Shown here: piece by piece, positions 8,330-15,299 of the stretch
Layout: each line of letters starts with the position of its first letter
Numbering within the stretch: the stretch's first letter is position 1
Source: an uncultured Candidatus Saccharibacteria bacterium
GTDB taxonomy: Bacteria; Patescibacteriota; Saccharimonadia; Saccharimonadales; Saccharimonadaceae
Length of the DNA stretch: 46,851 nucleotides
Direction: 5' to 3'
Assembly: GCA_947303945.1 (NCBI GenBank)
Contig: CAMYZS010000011.1
Location: 1 to 46,851 of the forward strand
Program-made: the position numbers and the translations under genes
Notes under the pieces: generated by a model
What the model was told of the DNA's origin: nothing
Database searches by the model: none
Seen by the model: the letters and a program-made list of their open reading frames with translations, nothing else

Positions 8330-8950
8330 ATGAAAGTTTTAATCGCCGTCCCTACCTTTGAAAACATCACTCCAGACACCTTTAAATCAATCTATGAGCT
8401 AAATCGCGGCAATCTCGAAACTGAATTCACTTTCATTCGCGGTTACGATTGCGCCAAAGCACGCAATAAAATCGCCGAAGAGGCCCTTAGCCGTAAAGTT
8501 GACTACGTTCTCATGGTCGATAGTGACATAATTCTTCCCAAAAACGCCCTCATCGACCTCCTTGAGCAATTCCCTAAAGTATGTTTCGGCTACTATATTC
8601 GCCACAAATCTAGCAAGAAAATAGAGCACACTGAAACCACCATTAATAAGCCCGGGGATTCCAATACTAATCCATTCTTCACCGAGGAGCTAATCAAGAA
8701 CCGCGATAATGGCATTTATCGCCTACCTATCCGTAGTGCTGGCGCTGGCTGCGCACTTATTCAAACAAAAGTTTTCGAAGACCTCGAATATCCCTGGTTC
8801 GACTATATCTCATACAAAGACAAAACTTTCCTCTCCGAAGATTACTATTTCTGCAAGCAATGTCGCGACGCCCAAATTCCTCTCTATGTTGATACGCGCG
8901 TCGCCTGCAGTCACCGTTTCATCAGCTTTCAAAATGCCGACAACACCTAA
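8330..8950 (+). CDS. Glycosyltransferase-like protein (GT-A fold)
   Basis: About 206 residues resembling a small family-2-type glycosyltransferase: N-terminal beta strand KVLIAVPTFE, then a YVLMVDSDIILP stretch with the DSD (DxD-like) metal/nucleotide-sugar motif, and later SAGAGCALI followed by SEDYYFCKQC, resembling the acceptor-side ED motif. No membrane segments are seen, so it is probably cytosolic or peripheral. The start is taken at the ATG at 8330 because a perfect TATAAT occupies 8318-8323 and ends 6 nt upstream, implying a leaderless mRNA beginning at that ATG; the ATG at 8324 abuts the box and a longer frame from 8243 would run through the tRNA gene. Donor and acceptor are unknown. 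Confidence 0.75.
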   Translation: MKVLIAVPTFENITPDTFKSIYELNRGNLETEFTFIRGYDCAKARNKIAEEALSRKVDYVLMVDSDIILPKNALIDLLEQFPKVCFGYYIRHKSSKKIEHTETTINKPGDSNTNPFFTEELIKNRDNGIYRLPIRSAGAGCALIQTKVFEDLEYPWFDYISYKDKTFLSEDYYFCKQCRDAQIPLYVDTRVACSHRFISFQNADNT

Positions 8951-8965
8951 ACATCAGGTTCATAT

Positions 8966-8994
8966 TTGTTTACTCCTTCATCAGATGTTATAAT
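8966..8994 (+). promoter_or_regulatory. Promoter of tyrS
   Basis: TTGTTT (8966-8971), a 17-nt spacer and perfect TATAAT (8989-8994), about 30 nt before the tyrS start. Confidence 0.65.
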
Positions 8995-9023
8995 AACAGA
9001 GACAAAAACTAAAAGGAGTATTC

Positions 9024-10238
9024 ATGAAGTTATCCGAAGAACTCCAGTGGCGCGGTTTTACCGCCGAACACACACTGGCCCAGATATCAGATTTAGACAA
9101 AGCTCCGCGTAATTTTTATTGGGGCACCGACCCAAGCGCTGATTCACTTCATATCGGCCACCTCGCCGCCCTCATGATGTGCGCATGCTTTGTTCGCCAC
9201 GGCTATACTCCTTACTACCTCGTCGGCGGCGCCACCGGCCAGATTGGCGACCCTAAGGATACCGCCGAACGCGACCTCAAGAGTCTCAACGAAATCGAGC
9301 ACAACAAGGCCGCCCTCGCCAAGCAAATCATCAAGGTCACTCATTCTCCCGAAGGCACTAAGCTTGTCGATAATTATGATTGGTTCAAAGATATCAAATT
9401 TCTTCCCTTCCTCCGCGAAATCGGTAAAGCCTTTAGCATGACTCAGCTCCTCGACCGCCAATTCGTCCAAAAACGCATCGGCGAAGGTGGCTCTGGTATC
9501 TCTTATGCCGAATTTAGCTACACTCTCATCCAAGGCTACGATTTCCTTCATCTCTTCCGCACCTACAACATTGACCTCCAGCTCTGCGGTGCTGACCAAT
9601 TTGGCAACTGCACCTCTGGTATCCACCTCATCAAGCGCCTCGAGAATACCACGGCCGACTGCTACTCTTGTCCGCTCATCATCGACAAGGTCACCGGTCG
9701 CAAATTCGGCAAATCCGAAGGCAATGCCATCTGGCTCGACCCCGAAAAGACCTCTATCTTCGATTTCTACCAATTCTGGCTCAATCAAGCCGACGATGCT
9801 CTCGAAGAATACTTCAAGTACTTCACCTTCGTCATGCCTGACGAGCTCAAAGAAATCCTCGCCCAGCACAACGAGAATCCGGCTGCTCGCTACGGCCAAA
9901 AGCGCCTCGCTAGCGAAGTCACGAAGGTTGTCCACGGCGAAGAAGCTATGCAGCAAGCAGAAAAAATCACCACCCTTCTCTTTGGTGATGGTAAAATTAC
10001 CGATTTAAACGACTCTGATCTCGACCTCCTTGCCAAGAGCTTCCCGACCACCAAAGCTAATTCCAAACTCGTTGATATTCTCACCGAAACCAACCTCGCC
10101 TCTAGCAAAGGCGAAGCGCGCAAGCTTATTGCTAGCAACGCTATCTCCGTCAATGGCACTAAAGTCACTGAGGACCAACTCATCGAGAAAACCGCCCTCA
10201 TCAAAAAAGGAAAAAACAAGTTCGCCCTCGTCTATTAG
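9024..10238 (+). CDS. tyrS: Tyrosyl-tRNA synthetase
   Basis: Class I synthetase that charges tRNA-Tyr. The Rossmann core carries FYWGTDPSADSLHIGHL (HIGH motif, about residues 32-47), the tyrosine pocket segment YTLIQGYDFLHL, the GADQFGNC stretch, and KFGKSEGNA as the KMSKS loop. A C-terminal S4-like RNA-binding domain follows (about residues 345-404, with KGEARKLI and SVNGTKV). At 404 residues it is normal for bacterial TyrRS. The ATG at 9024 has a good SD (AAAAGGAG) and a promoter at 8966-8994. Codon use is rich in C-ending codons, more than in the 24-30 kb segment. Confidence 0.97.
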   Translation: MKLSEELQWRGFTAEHTLAQISDLDKAPRNFYWGTDPSADSLHIGHLAALMMCACFVRHGYTPYYLVGGATGQIGDPKDTAERDLKSLNEIEHNKAALAKQIIKVTHSPEGTKLVDNYDWFKDIKFLPFLREIGKAFSMTQLLDRQFVQKRIGEGGSGISYAEFSYTLIQGYDFLHLFRTYNIDLQLCGADQFGNCTSGIHLIKRLENTTADCYSCPLIIDKVTGRKFGKSEGNAIWLDPEKTSIFDFYQFWLNQADDALEEYFKYFTFVMPDELKEILAQHNENPAARYGQKRLASEVTKVVHGEEAMQQAEKITTLLFGDGKITDLNDSDLDLLAKSFPTTKANSKLVDILTETNLASSKGEARKLIASNAISVNGTKVTEDQLIEKTALIKKGKNKFALVY

Positions 10239-10248
10239 AGAGGCACTA

Positions 10249-10277
10249 TTGACTCCTCTGCCAAAATAGTTTAAAAT
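10249..10277 (+). promoter_or_regulatory. Promoter of the 10318-10770 gene
   Basis: TTGACT (10249-10254), 17-nt spacer, TAAAAT (10272-10277), starting 11 nt after the tyrS stop. Confidence 0.75.
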
Positions 10278-10317
10278 TACATAAACTCGTTGTTTATGTA
10301 CCTTAGGAGGATGTCAC

Positions 10318-10770
10318 ATGGGTATAGACCAAAATTGTAACAACAATCAGCCAGCCGTCTTACATGCAGAAACAGCTTATCTTATTGCGGCAATCACTAT
10401 CGACCCCAACACAGGTCGCGCCACTAATCTTGACGACTTCGTCGCAAAATGTCGAAATATTATTGAAGTGCCAAGTAGCCCGAGGCCACTCAGTATGGCA
10501 CTTCCCCGCATTCTCGAAATAGCTAGAAGCGCCGATTATCGAGCAGAAGACCGCAAAACTATCATTGATGCGCTTCGCGACGTACGCATAAAAGGCAACA
10601 TAAAAGACAGCTGTATAGATTACGAACTCTATACAACAGAGTATCGCCTAAGATGCGTCGACCACCCAGACCCGACAGCGCGATCACTGCCTTTATCTCC
10701 TAGTCGTCATTTTACTCCCGTTTCCCCGCTAGGACCAAGAGGAGTTAAGCCTTTACGGCCTATTAAGTAG
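10318..10770 (+). CDS. Hypothetical protein (150 aa), orphan gene
   Basis: Unrecognised soluble protein. The first 110 residues look alpha-helical with regular hydrophobic spacing (for example AYLIAAITID and KTIIDALRDV), while the last 35 are Pro/Arg-rich and probably unstructured. No signal peptide, membrane helix or catalytic motif is visible. The ATG at 10318 follows a strong SD (TAGGAGGAT), with its own TTGACT/TAAAAT promoter and a terminator 21 nt after the stop. It is one of the single-gene SD/terminator units typical of this window. Function unknown. Confidence 0.65.
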   Translation: MGIDQNCNNNQPAVLHAETAYLIAAITIDPNTGRATNLDDFVAKCRNIIEVPSSPRPLSMALPRILEIARSADYRAEDRKTIIDALRDVRIKGNIKDSCIDYELYTTEYRLRCVDHPDPTARSLPLSPSRHFTPVSPLGPRGVKPLRPIK

Positions 10771-10790
10771 ACAATCCGCGTTATCAACTC

Positions 10791-10826
10791 AATCCCGCAC
10801 CCTCTTATGGTATAGCGGGATTTTTT
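10791..10826 (+). terminator. Intrinsic terminator of the 10318-10770 gene
   Basis: An 8-bp stem AATCCCGC (10791-10798) / GCGGGATT (10815-10822) running into a T-run to 10826. Confidence 0.88.
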
Positions 10827-10858
10827 CTTGCAAAAATATCATTATCATCTATTAGCTA

Positions 10859-10887
10859 TTGACTAATTTTAAAAAGTGTGCTACAAT
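10859..10887 (+). promoter_or_regulatory. Promoter of the structured leader and 11070-11708 gene
   Basis: TTGACT (10859-10864), exact 17-nt spacer, TACAAT (10882-10887). The predicted transcription start is near 10894, about 176 nt before the start codon. Confidence 0.75.
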
Positions 10888-10893
10888 CTGACC

Positions 10894-11069
10894 ATACGCC
10901 ACAGATGTAGCGTAAGCATGTTGATAGACGCTAGTGAAATACTTGCCATATCTAACCTTCTTTTGCTCTCTAGCCTAGCATTAAGCGCACCACTCCACCG
11001 GCGCGTTTCATGCTCGGCTAGAGCAAGCACGGCAGATAAAATACAAAAAAGCCAAGGGAGGATATCATC
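10894..11069 (+). ncRNA. Long structured 5' leader (possible cis-regulatory RNA)
   Basis: The leader contains a small hairpin TACGC/GCGTA at its start and a large one at about 10963-11026. The large hairpin has an outer stem TTGC + TC + TAGCC pairing with GGCTA + GA + GCAA (one 2-nt bulge), continued after a mismatch by AGCAT/ATGCT, with GC-rich apical sequence. No T-run follows, so it is not an obvious terminator. Then come an A-rich stretch and the SD of the 11070 gene. A 74-codon frame in this leader (10876-11100) has no SD and overlaps the gene, so I read the region as untranslated. It matches no riboswitch class I recognise. Confidence 0.45.
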
Positions 11070-11708
11070 ATGGCAGTTAAAACATTTACGGTTCTCGTAG
11101 TTAACAGCAACGGACAGGTCGACAACATCACGACCCCCGCGGGGAGAAACGCAGCGGAGATTATTGCTGCGTTACGCCCCAACCAGGGCAGCAATACAAT
11201 CCTGGTATCCAACGACGGCGCGATTACAGTCGACTACACCCCCAATACTGCACCGAGCAACACGCTCAAGGATGCAATTATGGGAGAGGTTAAAGCCTGG
11301 GCTCGAACCGCTCCCGGCTACGGAACCAGAAGTGGCGACGGAGGCTGGGATACGCACCGCGCAACCGCTGTTCTTGCAAAAGACCACCGCACTGACGCTC
11401 AGAACAAGGAGGACGCAATCGCTTTCGTCCAGGGATGGCTCGACTACGTCGCAGGCGTTGGAGCTCCCGGCGGAAACAACGGCGGCGGGAACAACGGCGG
11501 ATCCGAAAACGGAAACGGCGGAAACAACGGCGGATCTGAAAACGGAAACAGCAGGAACAACGGCGGATCTGAAAACGGAAACGGCAGGAACAACGGCGGA
11601 TCCGGAAACGGAAACGGCGGGAACAACGGCGGCGGCCGCACGGCTACCGATCAGGAGCGCAGCGACTACCAGGCCGGAAAGGACCTGTATAACTCGCTCC
11701 GCAGATGA
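11070..11708 (+). CDS. Hypothetical protein with Gly/Asn/Ser-rich tandem-repeat linker (212 aa)
   Basis: Unrecognised. The N-terminal 50 residues look like a small beta-rich domain (TFTVLVVNSNGQVDN, then TILVSNDGAITVDY); about residues 65-130 form a helical region; about 132-188 are a low-complexity linker of 10-residue repeats (NNGGSENGNG type, 30-nt DNA period). A short charged helix-like tail (QERSDYQAGKDLYNSL) closes it. No signal peptide or transmembrane helix is visible, so secretion, if any, would need a non-classical route. The ATG at 11070 has a strong SD (AAGGGAGGA), with a structured 176-nt leader upstream and a terminator at 11771-11802. Function unknown. Confidence 0.7.
   Translation: MAVKTFTVLVVNSNGQVDNITTPAGRNAAEIIAALRPNQGSNTILVSNDGAITVDYTPNTAPSNTLKDAIMGEVKAWARTAPGYGTRSGDGGWDTHRATAVLAKDHRTDAQNKEDAIAFVQGWLDYVAGVGAPGGNNGGGNNGGSENGNGGNNGGSENGNSRNNGGSENGNGRNNGGSGNGNGGNNGGGRTATDQERSDYQAGKDLYNSLRR
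11466..11636 (+). repeat. 30-nt in-frame tandem repeats encoding Gly/Asn/Ser linker
   Basis: Units of about 30 nt (AACAACGGCGGATCCGAAAA-like, followed by CGGAAACGGC) recur about five times with small variations, inside the 11070-11708 gene. Copy number could vary between strains by slippage. Confidence 0.75.
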
Positions 11709-11770
11709 TCTTCCGCGCCCCCGGCGCACCCCCCGGCGCAACGCCCCCGGCAGCTATCGACATTATTCGA

Positions 11771-11802
11771 CTCCCCGATGAAAAATCATCGGGGAGATTT
11801 TT
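11771..11802 (+). terminator. Intrinsic terminator downstream of the 11070-11708 gene
   Basis: A perfect 11-bp stem CTCCCCGATGA (11771-11781) / TCATCGGGGAG (11786-11796) with a 4-nt A loop, followed by ATTTTT. Confidence 0.9.
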
Positions 11803-11898
11803 GTCTCAAAAAAACCCACCAAAAAGAACCCACCCAATAACGTCACTAAAAGCAACGCTCGATGATGCTATAATACTTACATCTAACCAGGAGAATAT

Positions 11899-12666
11899 AT
11901 GAAGAAAGTTTTATCCTTTGATGTCGATCAAACCCTCAATATCGCCAAAACGCCCATTCCGGACGATATCGCCGATCTTCTCACACAGTGCCTCGACCAT
12001 TTCGAAATCTGTCCCATTTCTGGCCAGAAGTTCGACCAATTTCTCTTCCAAATCGTCGATCGGCTCAAAAACGCTAAGCCAAAACAACTACAACATCTCC
12101 ATCTCTTTGTCGCACAAGGCACCCAATATTATCGCTACAACATAAAAAAGAAGGATTGGCAACAAGTCTACAGTTACCCCCTCACCGATGAGCAAGTCAA
12201 AAAAATCACCAAAGCCATCGAAACGGCCGCCGAAGAACTCGGCTATTGGGAGGCCGACAAGCTTCAAGAAGGCGACGAAATTATCGAAAACCGCCTCAGT
12301 CAGGTCACCTTCTCTGCCCTCGGCCAAAAAGCCGGCACCGAGGCTAAATATGCCTGGGATCCAGATTGCAAAAAACGCGAAGCTATCGTCAAACGCTGCA
12401 AAGAACTCGCCCCCGAATTCGATTACGAAATTGGTGGCACCACTTCCATCAATGCCGTCACTCCTGGTATGAATAAAGTCTTCGGCATGACTCACCTCCT
12501 CGAAGAGCTCAAAGTAAACAAGGAGGATGTCCTCTACTTTGGCGACATGACTCAGCCAGGCGGCAACGATTACCCAGTCGTCCAAATGGGCATCGATACC
12601 ATCACGGTTCGCTCCCACGAGGACACCGCTTACGCCCTCCGCGGCATTCTTGGTCTCATCAAATAA
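11899..12666 (+). CDS. HAD-IIB hydrolase resembling eukaryotic-type phosphomannomutase
   Basis: 255-residue HAD-superfamily protein. Motif I is FDVDQTL (nucleophile and general acid/base Asp, D-x-D-x-T). Near the C-terminus FGDMTQPGGNDYPV matches the characteristic FGDxTxPGGND metal site of eukaryotic-type phosphomannomutases, and EIGGTTSINAVTPGMNK matches the preceding substrate-side segment. It therefore probably interconverts mannose-6-P and mannose-1-P or acts on a related sugar phosphate; plain phosphatase activity is the alternative. The ATG at 11899 has an SD (CAGGAGAA) and a TATAAT box at 11869-11874. It precedes a small membrane protein and tpiA on the same strand. Confidence 0.8.
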   Translation: MKKVLSFDVDQTLNIAKTPIPDDIADLLTQCLDHFEICPISGQKFDQFLFQIVDRLKNAKPKQLQHLHLFVAQGTQYYRYNIKKKDWQQVYSYPLTDEQVKKITKAIETAAEELGYWEADKLQEGDEIIENRLSQVTFSALGQKAGTEAKYAWDPDCKKREAIVKRCKELAPEFDYEIGGTTSINAVTPGMNKVFGMTHLLEELKVNKEDVLYFGDMTQPGGNDYPVVQMGIDTITVRSHEDTAYALRGILGLIK

Positions 12667-12694
12667 TACAATCTGTATGCTAAAATAAAAGCAT

Positions 12695-13219
12695 ATGAAG
12701 AATACAAACTACTTTGGGCGCATCTGTCGCTTCTTGGGCAGAATTAATCTTTTTATTGGCTTCATTTTATGTATCGGTATTGGCGCTTTATTGCTTAGCG
12801 CCTCCATACTGGAAAAACCACTTATTCGACATAATCCAGATTCAAACGTAACCTCCACCACATCCCACCTATCACCAAAAACATCACATACTCCTATTAT
12901 TAACATTTTTCAAAATCAATTTCTCTCTTGGCTTCTTGTTGCCATAATCATTGCGGCTACAGCTATTGCAATTGCTTTTTTAGCCTACAGATACAACGCC
13001 ACCATTCGCAAGCTCATTGCTAGCCTCGCCAAACATATCAACTTCCCAATCCATATCGTCGAACTTAGCCTCGCTTTACTTATCTGGTCCCCTCTTCTAA
13101 TCATGCTCATCTTTAGCTTTCCCTATGCGGCCACTTTTTTCATTTTCTCTTTTATTATTAACGAGCTTTTATTTATCTTCGCTTGGGCTTCCTACGGCAT
13201 GCCAGATTATATTGTCTAG
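12695..13219 (+). CDS. Hypothetical membrane protein (174 aa)
   Basis: Unrecognised integral membrane protein with about four hydrophobic segments (approximate residues 17-37, 75-97, 118-138 and 140-165); a Ser/Thr/His-rich loop (about 45-65) lies between the first two. There is no SD; a TAAAAT box at 12681-12686 ends 8 nt before the ATG at 12695, suggesting a leaderless or nearly leaderless mRNA. It lies between the phosphomannomutase-like gene and tpiA but appears to have its own promoter. Function unknown. Confidence 0.65.
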   Translation: MKNTNYFGRICRFLGRINLFIGFILCIGIGALLLSASILEKPLIRHNPDSNVTSTTSHLSPKTSHTPIINIFQNQFLSWLLVAIIIAATAIAIAFLAYRYNATIRKLIASLAKHINFPIHIVELSLALLIWSPLLIMLIFSFPYAATFFIFSFIINELLFIFAWASYGMPDYIV

Positions 13220-13254
13220 TTTTTACTTTTATTCGGCTATGATAAAATATAAGC

Positions 13255-14043
13255 ATGATCAGCCCTAGAAAAACTTATATTATTGCGAACTGGAAAATGA
13301 ACTTCACCCCTGGTGAATCCAGTCTTTATCTAAATCGACTCAGTAAACGCATTACCCCATCACGCAATGTTCAAGTTATTCTCGCCCCATCTATCGTTTC
13401 CTTACAGCCACTCTCCCTCCAAATTAACCGACGTCAATTTAAGCTTGCCGCTCAAAACTTCTACTGGCGCGACTACGGTGCATTCACCGGTGAAACATCC
13501 GTCTCCCAACTTCGTGGCTTTGTCGATTACGCCATCATTGGCCACTCCGAACGTCGCTATATCTTCAACGAATCAGAAGAGGACATCGCCCAAAAAGTTG
13601 CCGCCGCCCTTCGTAATGGACTCACTCCCATCCTCTGCATTGGCGAAACCGCAATGGAACGCAGTGACGGCGAAACCGCCGCATCTATCTATAGCCAACT
13701 CGCCAACGGTCTACACGAAGTCAGCAAAGAAGATATATCCAAAATCATTATCGCCTACGAGCCAGTTTGGGCAATTTCGAGCAACAAAGATGCTCGCCCC
13801 GCCAAGCCCGCCGATATTGAAGAAGCTCAAGCGCTTATTCGCAAACATATTTCTAAACTTTACGGCAAAACTGCCAGCGAAGAAATCTCCATACTTTACG
13901 GTGGCTCCGTTAACTCCGATACCGCCGGAGGATACCTTTCCATCAGAGGTATTGACGGCCTTCTCGTCGGCAGCGCCAGTTTGATAGCAGACCCATTCTG
14001 TGCTATCGTAGAAACAGCTAAGGGTATAAAAAATGAGCGATAA
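13255..14043 (+). CDS. tpiA: Triosephosphate isomerase
   Basis: Glycolytic TIM-barrel enzyme interconverting DHAP and glyceraldehyde-3-P. The N-terminal signature IANWKMNF carries the catalytic Lys; IIGHSERRYIFNE carries the electrophilic His; IIAYEPVWAI carries the catalytic Glu; the phosphate-binding ILYGGSVN and a GLLVGSASL loop follow. At 262 residues it is full length. The ATG at 13255 lies 6 nt after a TAAAAT box (13243-13248) with no SD, so the mRNA is probably leaderless. The stop overlaps the start of the next gene (14033) by 11 nt, implying translational coupling. Confidence 0.97.
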   Translation: MISPRKTYIIANWKMNFTPGESSLYLNRLSKRITPSRNVQVILAPSIVSLQPLSLQINRRQFKLAAQNFYWRDYGAFTGETSVSQLRGFVDYAIIGHSERRYIFNESEEDIAQKVAAALRNGLTPILCIGETAMERSDGETAASIYSQLANGLHEVSKEDISKIIIAYEPVWAISSNKDARPAKPADIEEAQALIRKHISKLYGKTASEEISILYGGSVNSDTAGGYLSIRGIDGLLVGSASLIADPFCAIVETAKGIKNER

Positions 14044-14821
14044 TATTGATTATACAGAATTAGACAAGGCAGTTAACGAAGCTATGCGAGCTCAGTCTGG
14101 CCGCCGTCAATCTGCTAAGCCTACCACTAAGCCCACCGCGCAACATCCAATTGCTCGTCCGCAAAGTCGTGGCCGTTTTATAGATTTTGCACCACACGGA
14201 GTCTCTATGACTAATCCTGCTCCAGTTAAAACTACCCCAAAGCCTCTTACGCATCAAGTTACCACCCAATCAACTCCTCGTAAAATCATTCAACAACGTC
14301 CATTATCTTCCAACGTTTCTAGACAAGCCGTGATTAAACCAACTTCACGCATTTCTGCTACACATAAAACACCAGGAAACATCCCCAAAGCCCCCACCGC
14401 AACTTCGCCAAACATATCACGACCAAACATAACTGCCAGAATTCAGCAAAAGCAAGATCATTCAGCTACCACCTCTCCAAAACAAACCCTAAAACCAATC
14501 GTCGCCAAAAAAGCAGAAGCTCCAGACGCAAACAGCTATTCTCTCGGCGGCCGCTCCCCATTCTTAGTAGATACGAAAGTCGAAAAACGACCGCTCGGCA
14601 ATCGCATTCCAGAAACTAGCACCACCGCCATTCGCAGCACTAAAAACATCTACAGCCAGAAAAACCCCGCTAAAGCCCCTGTCGCAAAGCGCAAAAAACA
14701 CACCGTCACCGAAGCTCCAAAGTCCCACTCTGGCTGGCTCTGGTCATTGGTTGTTTTGCTCGTTATTGCTGCGGGCGCTGGTCTTGGCTATCTTGCCTAC
14801 TTAATCGTCTTTGCCAATTAA
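14033..14821 (+). CDS. Low-complexity protein with C-terminal transmembrane anchor (262 aa)
   Basis: Unrecognised. Residues 1-230 are rich in Thr, Pro, Lys, Ser, Ala and Gln and look disordered, with a few motif-like islands (GGRSPFLVDTKV near 183). A single strong transmembrane helix follows (about residues 236-260, WLWSLVVLLVIAAGAGLGYL), leaving almost nothing after it, so the bulk should face the cytoplasm (tail-anchored-like). It overlaps the 3' end of tpiA by 11 nt. Function unknown. Confidence 0.65.
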   Translation: MSDNIDYTELDKAVNEAMRAQSGRRQSAKPTTKPTAQHPIARPQSRGRFIDFAPHGVSMTNPAPVKTTPKPLTHQVTTQSTPRKIIQQRPLSSNVSRQAVIKPTSRISATHKTPGNIPKAPTATSPNISRPNITARIQQKQDHSATTSPKQTLKPIVAKKAEAPDANSYSLGGRSPFLVDTKVEKRPLGNRIPETSTTAIRSTKNIYSQKNPAKAPVAKRKKHTVTEAPKSHSGWLWSLVVLLVIAAGAGLGYLAYLIVFAN

Positions 14822-14880
14822 GCTCTAATCTGATATAATTTAGACACGTCAAAACACTTTGGCGTGCCTATCTTTACTTG

Positions 14881-14957
14881 GTGGGTATAGCTCAGCTGGT
14901 TAGAGCGTCGGTTTGTGGCACCGAAGGTCGAAGGTTCGAACCCTTTTACCCACCCCA
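14881..14957 (+). tRNA. tRNA-His (anticodon GUG), CCA encoded
   Basis: Acceptor GTGGGTA/TACCCAC, D-arm GCTC...GAGC, anticodon stem TCGGT/ACCGA with loop TTGTGGC (anticodon GTG), and T-arm with TTCGAAC. The discriminator is C73 and the base just before (14880) is G, giving the G-1:C73 pair diagnostic of tRNA-His. This is one of the tRNAs that QueA/Tgt (encoded at 39.7-41.9 kb) would modify. Confidence 0.96.
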
Positions 14958-14983
14958 TGTTATATAATAAATATGTGACACTT

Positions 14984-15058
14984 GCGAGTTTCATATAACG
15001 GTTATTATGTGAGTTTTCCAAACTCAACATGAGAGTTCGACTCTCTCAACTCGCACCA
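14984..15058 (+). tRNA. tRNA-Gly (anticodon UCC), CCA encoded
   Basis: Acceptor GCGAGTT/AACTCGC, an unusually AT-rich and weak D-stem (ATAT/TTAT), anticodon stem TGAGT/ACTCA with loop TTTCCAA (anticodon TCC), and T-arm GAGAG-TTCGACT-CTCTC. Discriminator A and encoded CCA follow. It lies 26 nt after tRNA-His, probably in the same transcript. Confidence 0.92.
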
Positions 15059-15060
15059 AT

Positions 15061-15100
15061 AGAATAAAAAAGATACCCGTTAGGGTATGTTTTTTATTCT
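15061..15100. terminator. Bidirectional intrinsic terminator after the tRNA pair
   Basis: An almost perfect 40-nt palindrome: AGAATAAAAA + GATACCC, loop GTTA, GGGTAT + TTTTTTATTCT. The A/T flanks give a T-run on either strand. Confidence 0.85.
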
Positions 15101-15102
15101 AT

Positions 15103-15240
15103 TACATGCAGGGTTCGAGAGAAGCGAACGTAGTTCGCTGCTAGTAGGAGCTGAGCGAAGCAAAAATGCTTGCATTTTTATTTCCGAAGCGACGCCCTAG
15201 CAGAAAGCCGAGCATCGCGAGGCGCTCTCTCGAAACCAAT
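15103..15240. ncRNA. Unidentified structured RNA element between twin terminators
   Basis: No reading frame fits this 138-nt stretch, but it is full of pairing. A long-range closing stem joins 15112-15122 to 15226-15237 (11 bp, one bulged A). Inside are the 7-bp hairpin AGCGAAC-gta-GTTCGCT (15123-15139), a TGCTAG/CTAGCA stem (15139-15144 with 15197-15202) and, within that, the hairpin AAAAATGC-tt-GCATTTTT (15162-15179). It is bounded by two near-identical terminators (15061-15100 and 15241-15274). It lacks the conserved loop of SRP RNA and I cannot assign it to a known family. Strand is uncertain because both flanking terminators are bidirectional. Confidence 0.45.
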
Positions 15241-15274
15241 AAAAAAGATACCCCGCAGGGGTATTTTTGTTTAT
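15241..15274. terminator. Bidirectional intrinsic terminator
   Basis: AAAAAAGATACCCC, loop GCA, GGGGTATTTTTG: a near-copy of the terminator at 15061-15100. It also serves the minus-strand gene ending at 15300. Confidence 0.85.
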
Positions 15275-15299
15275 CTTGAATATCAGAGAGGCGAACGCA

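Noticed and set aside
9144-10219. Long open frames antisense to tyrS (270 and 109 codons)
   Set aside because: They mirror the strong codon bias of tyrS on the opposite strand; no SD or promoter, and no recognisable protein.
10876-11100. 74-codon frame in the leader of the 11070 gene
   Set aside because: No SD, overlaps the start of the real gene, and the region is dominated by a hairpin; better read as untranslated leader.
11172-11741. Antisense Val/Ser/Ala-rich frame across the Gly/Asn repeat
   Set aside because: A mirror of the 30-nt repeat on the other strand without initiation signals.
12088-12618. Antisense frame across the phosphomannomutase-like gene
   Set aside because: Shadow frame with no start signals; the sense product carries clear HAD motifs.
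15103-15240. SRP RNA (ffs) or tmRNA assignment for the structured element
   Set aside because: The conserved GGAAG-type apical motif of SRP RNA is absent, and there is no tRNA-like domain or tag frame for tmRNA.
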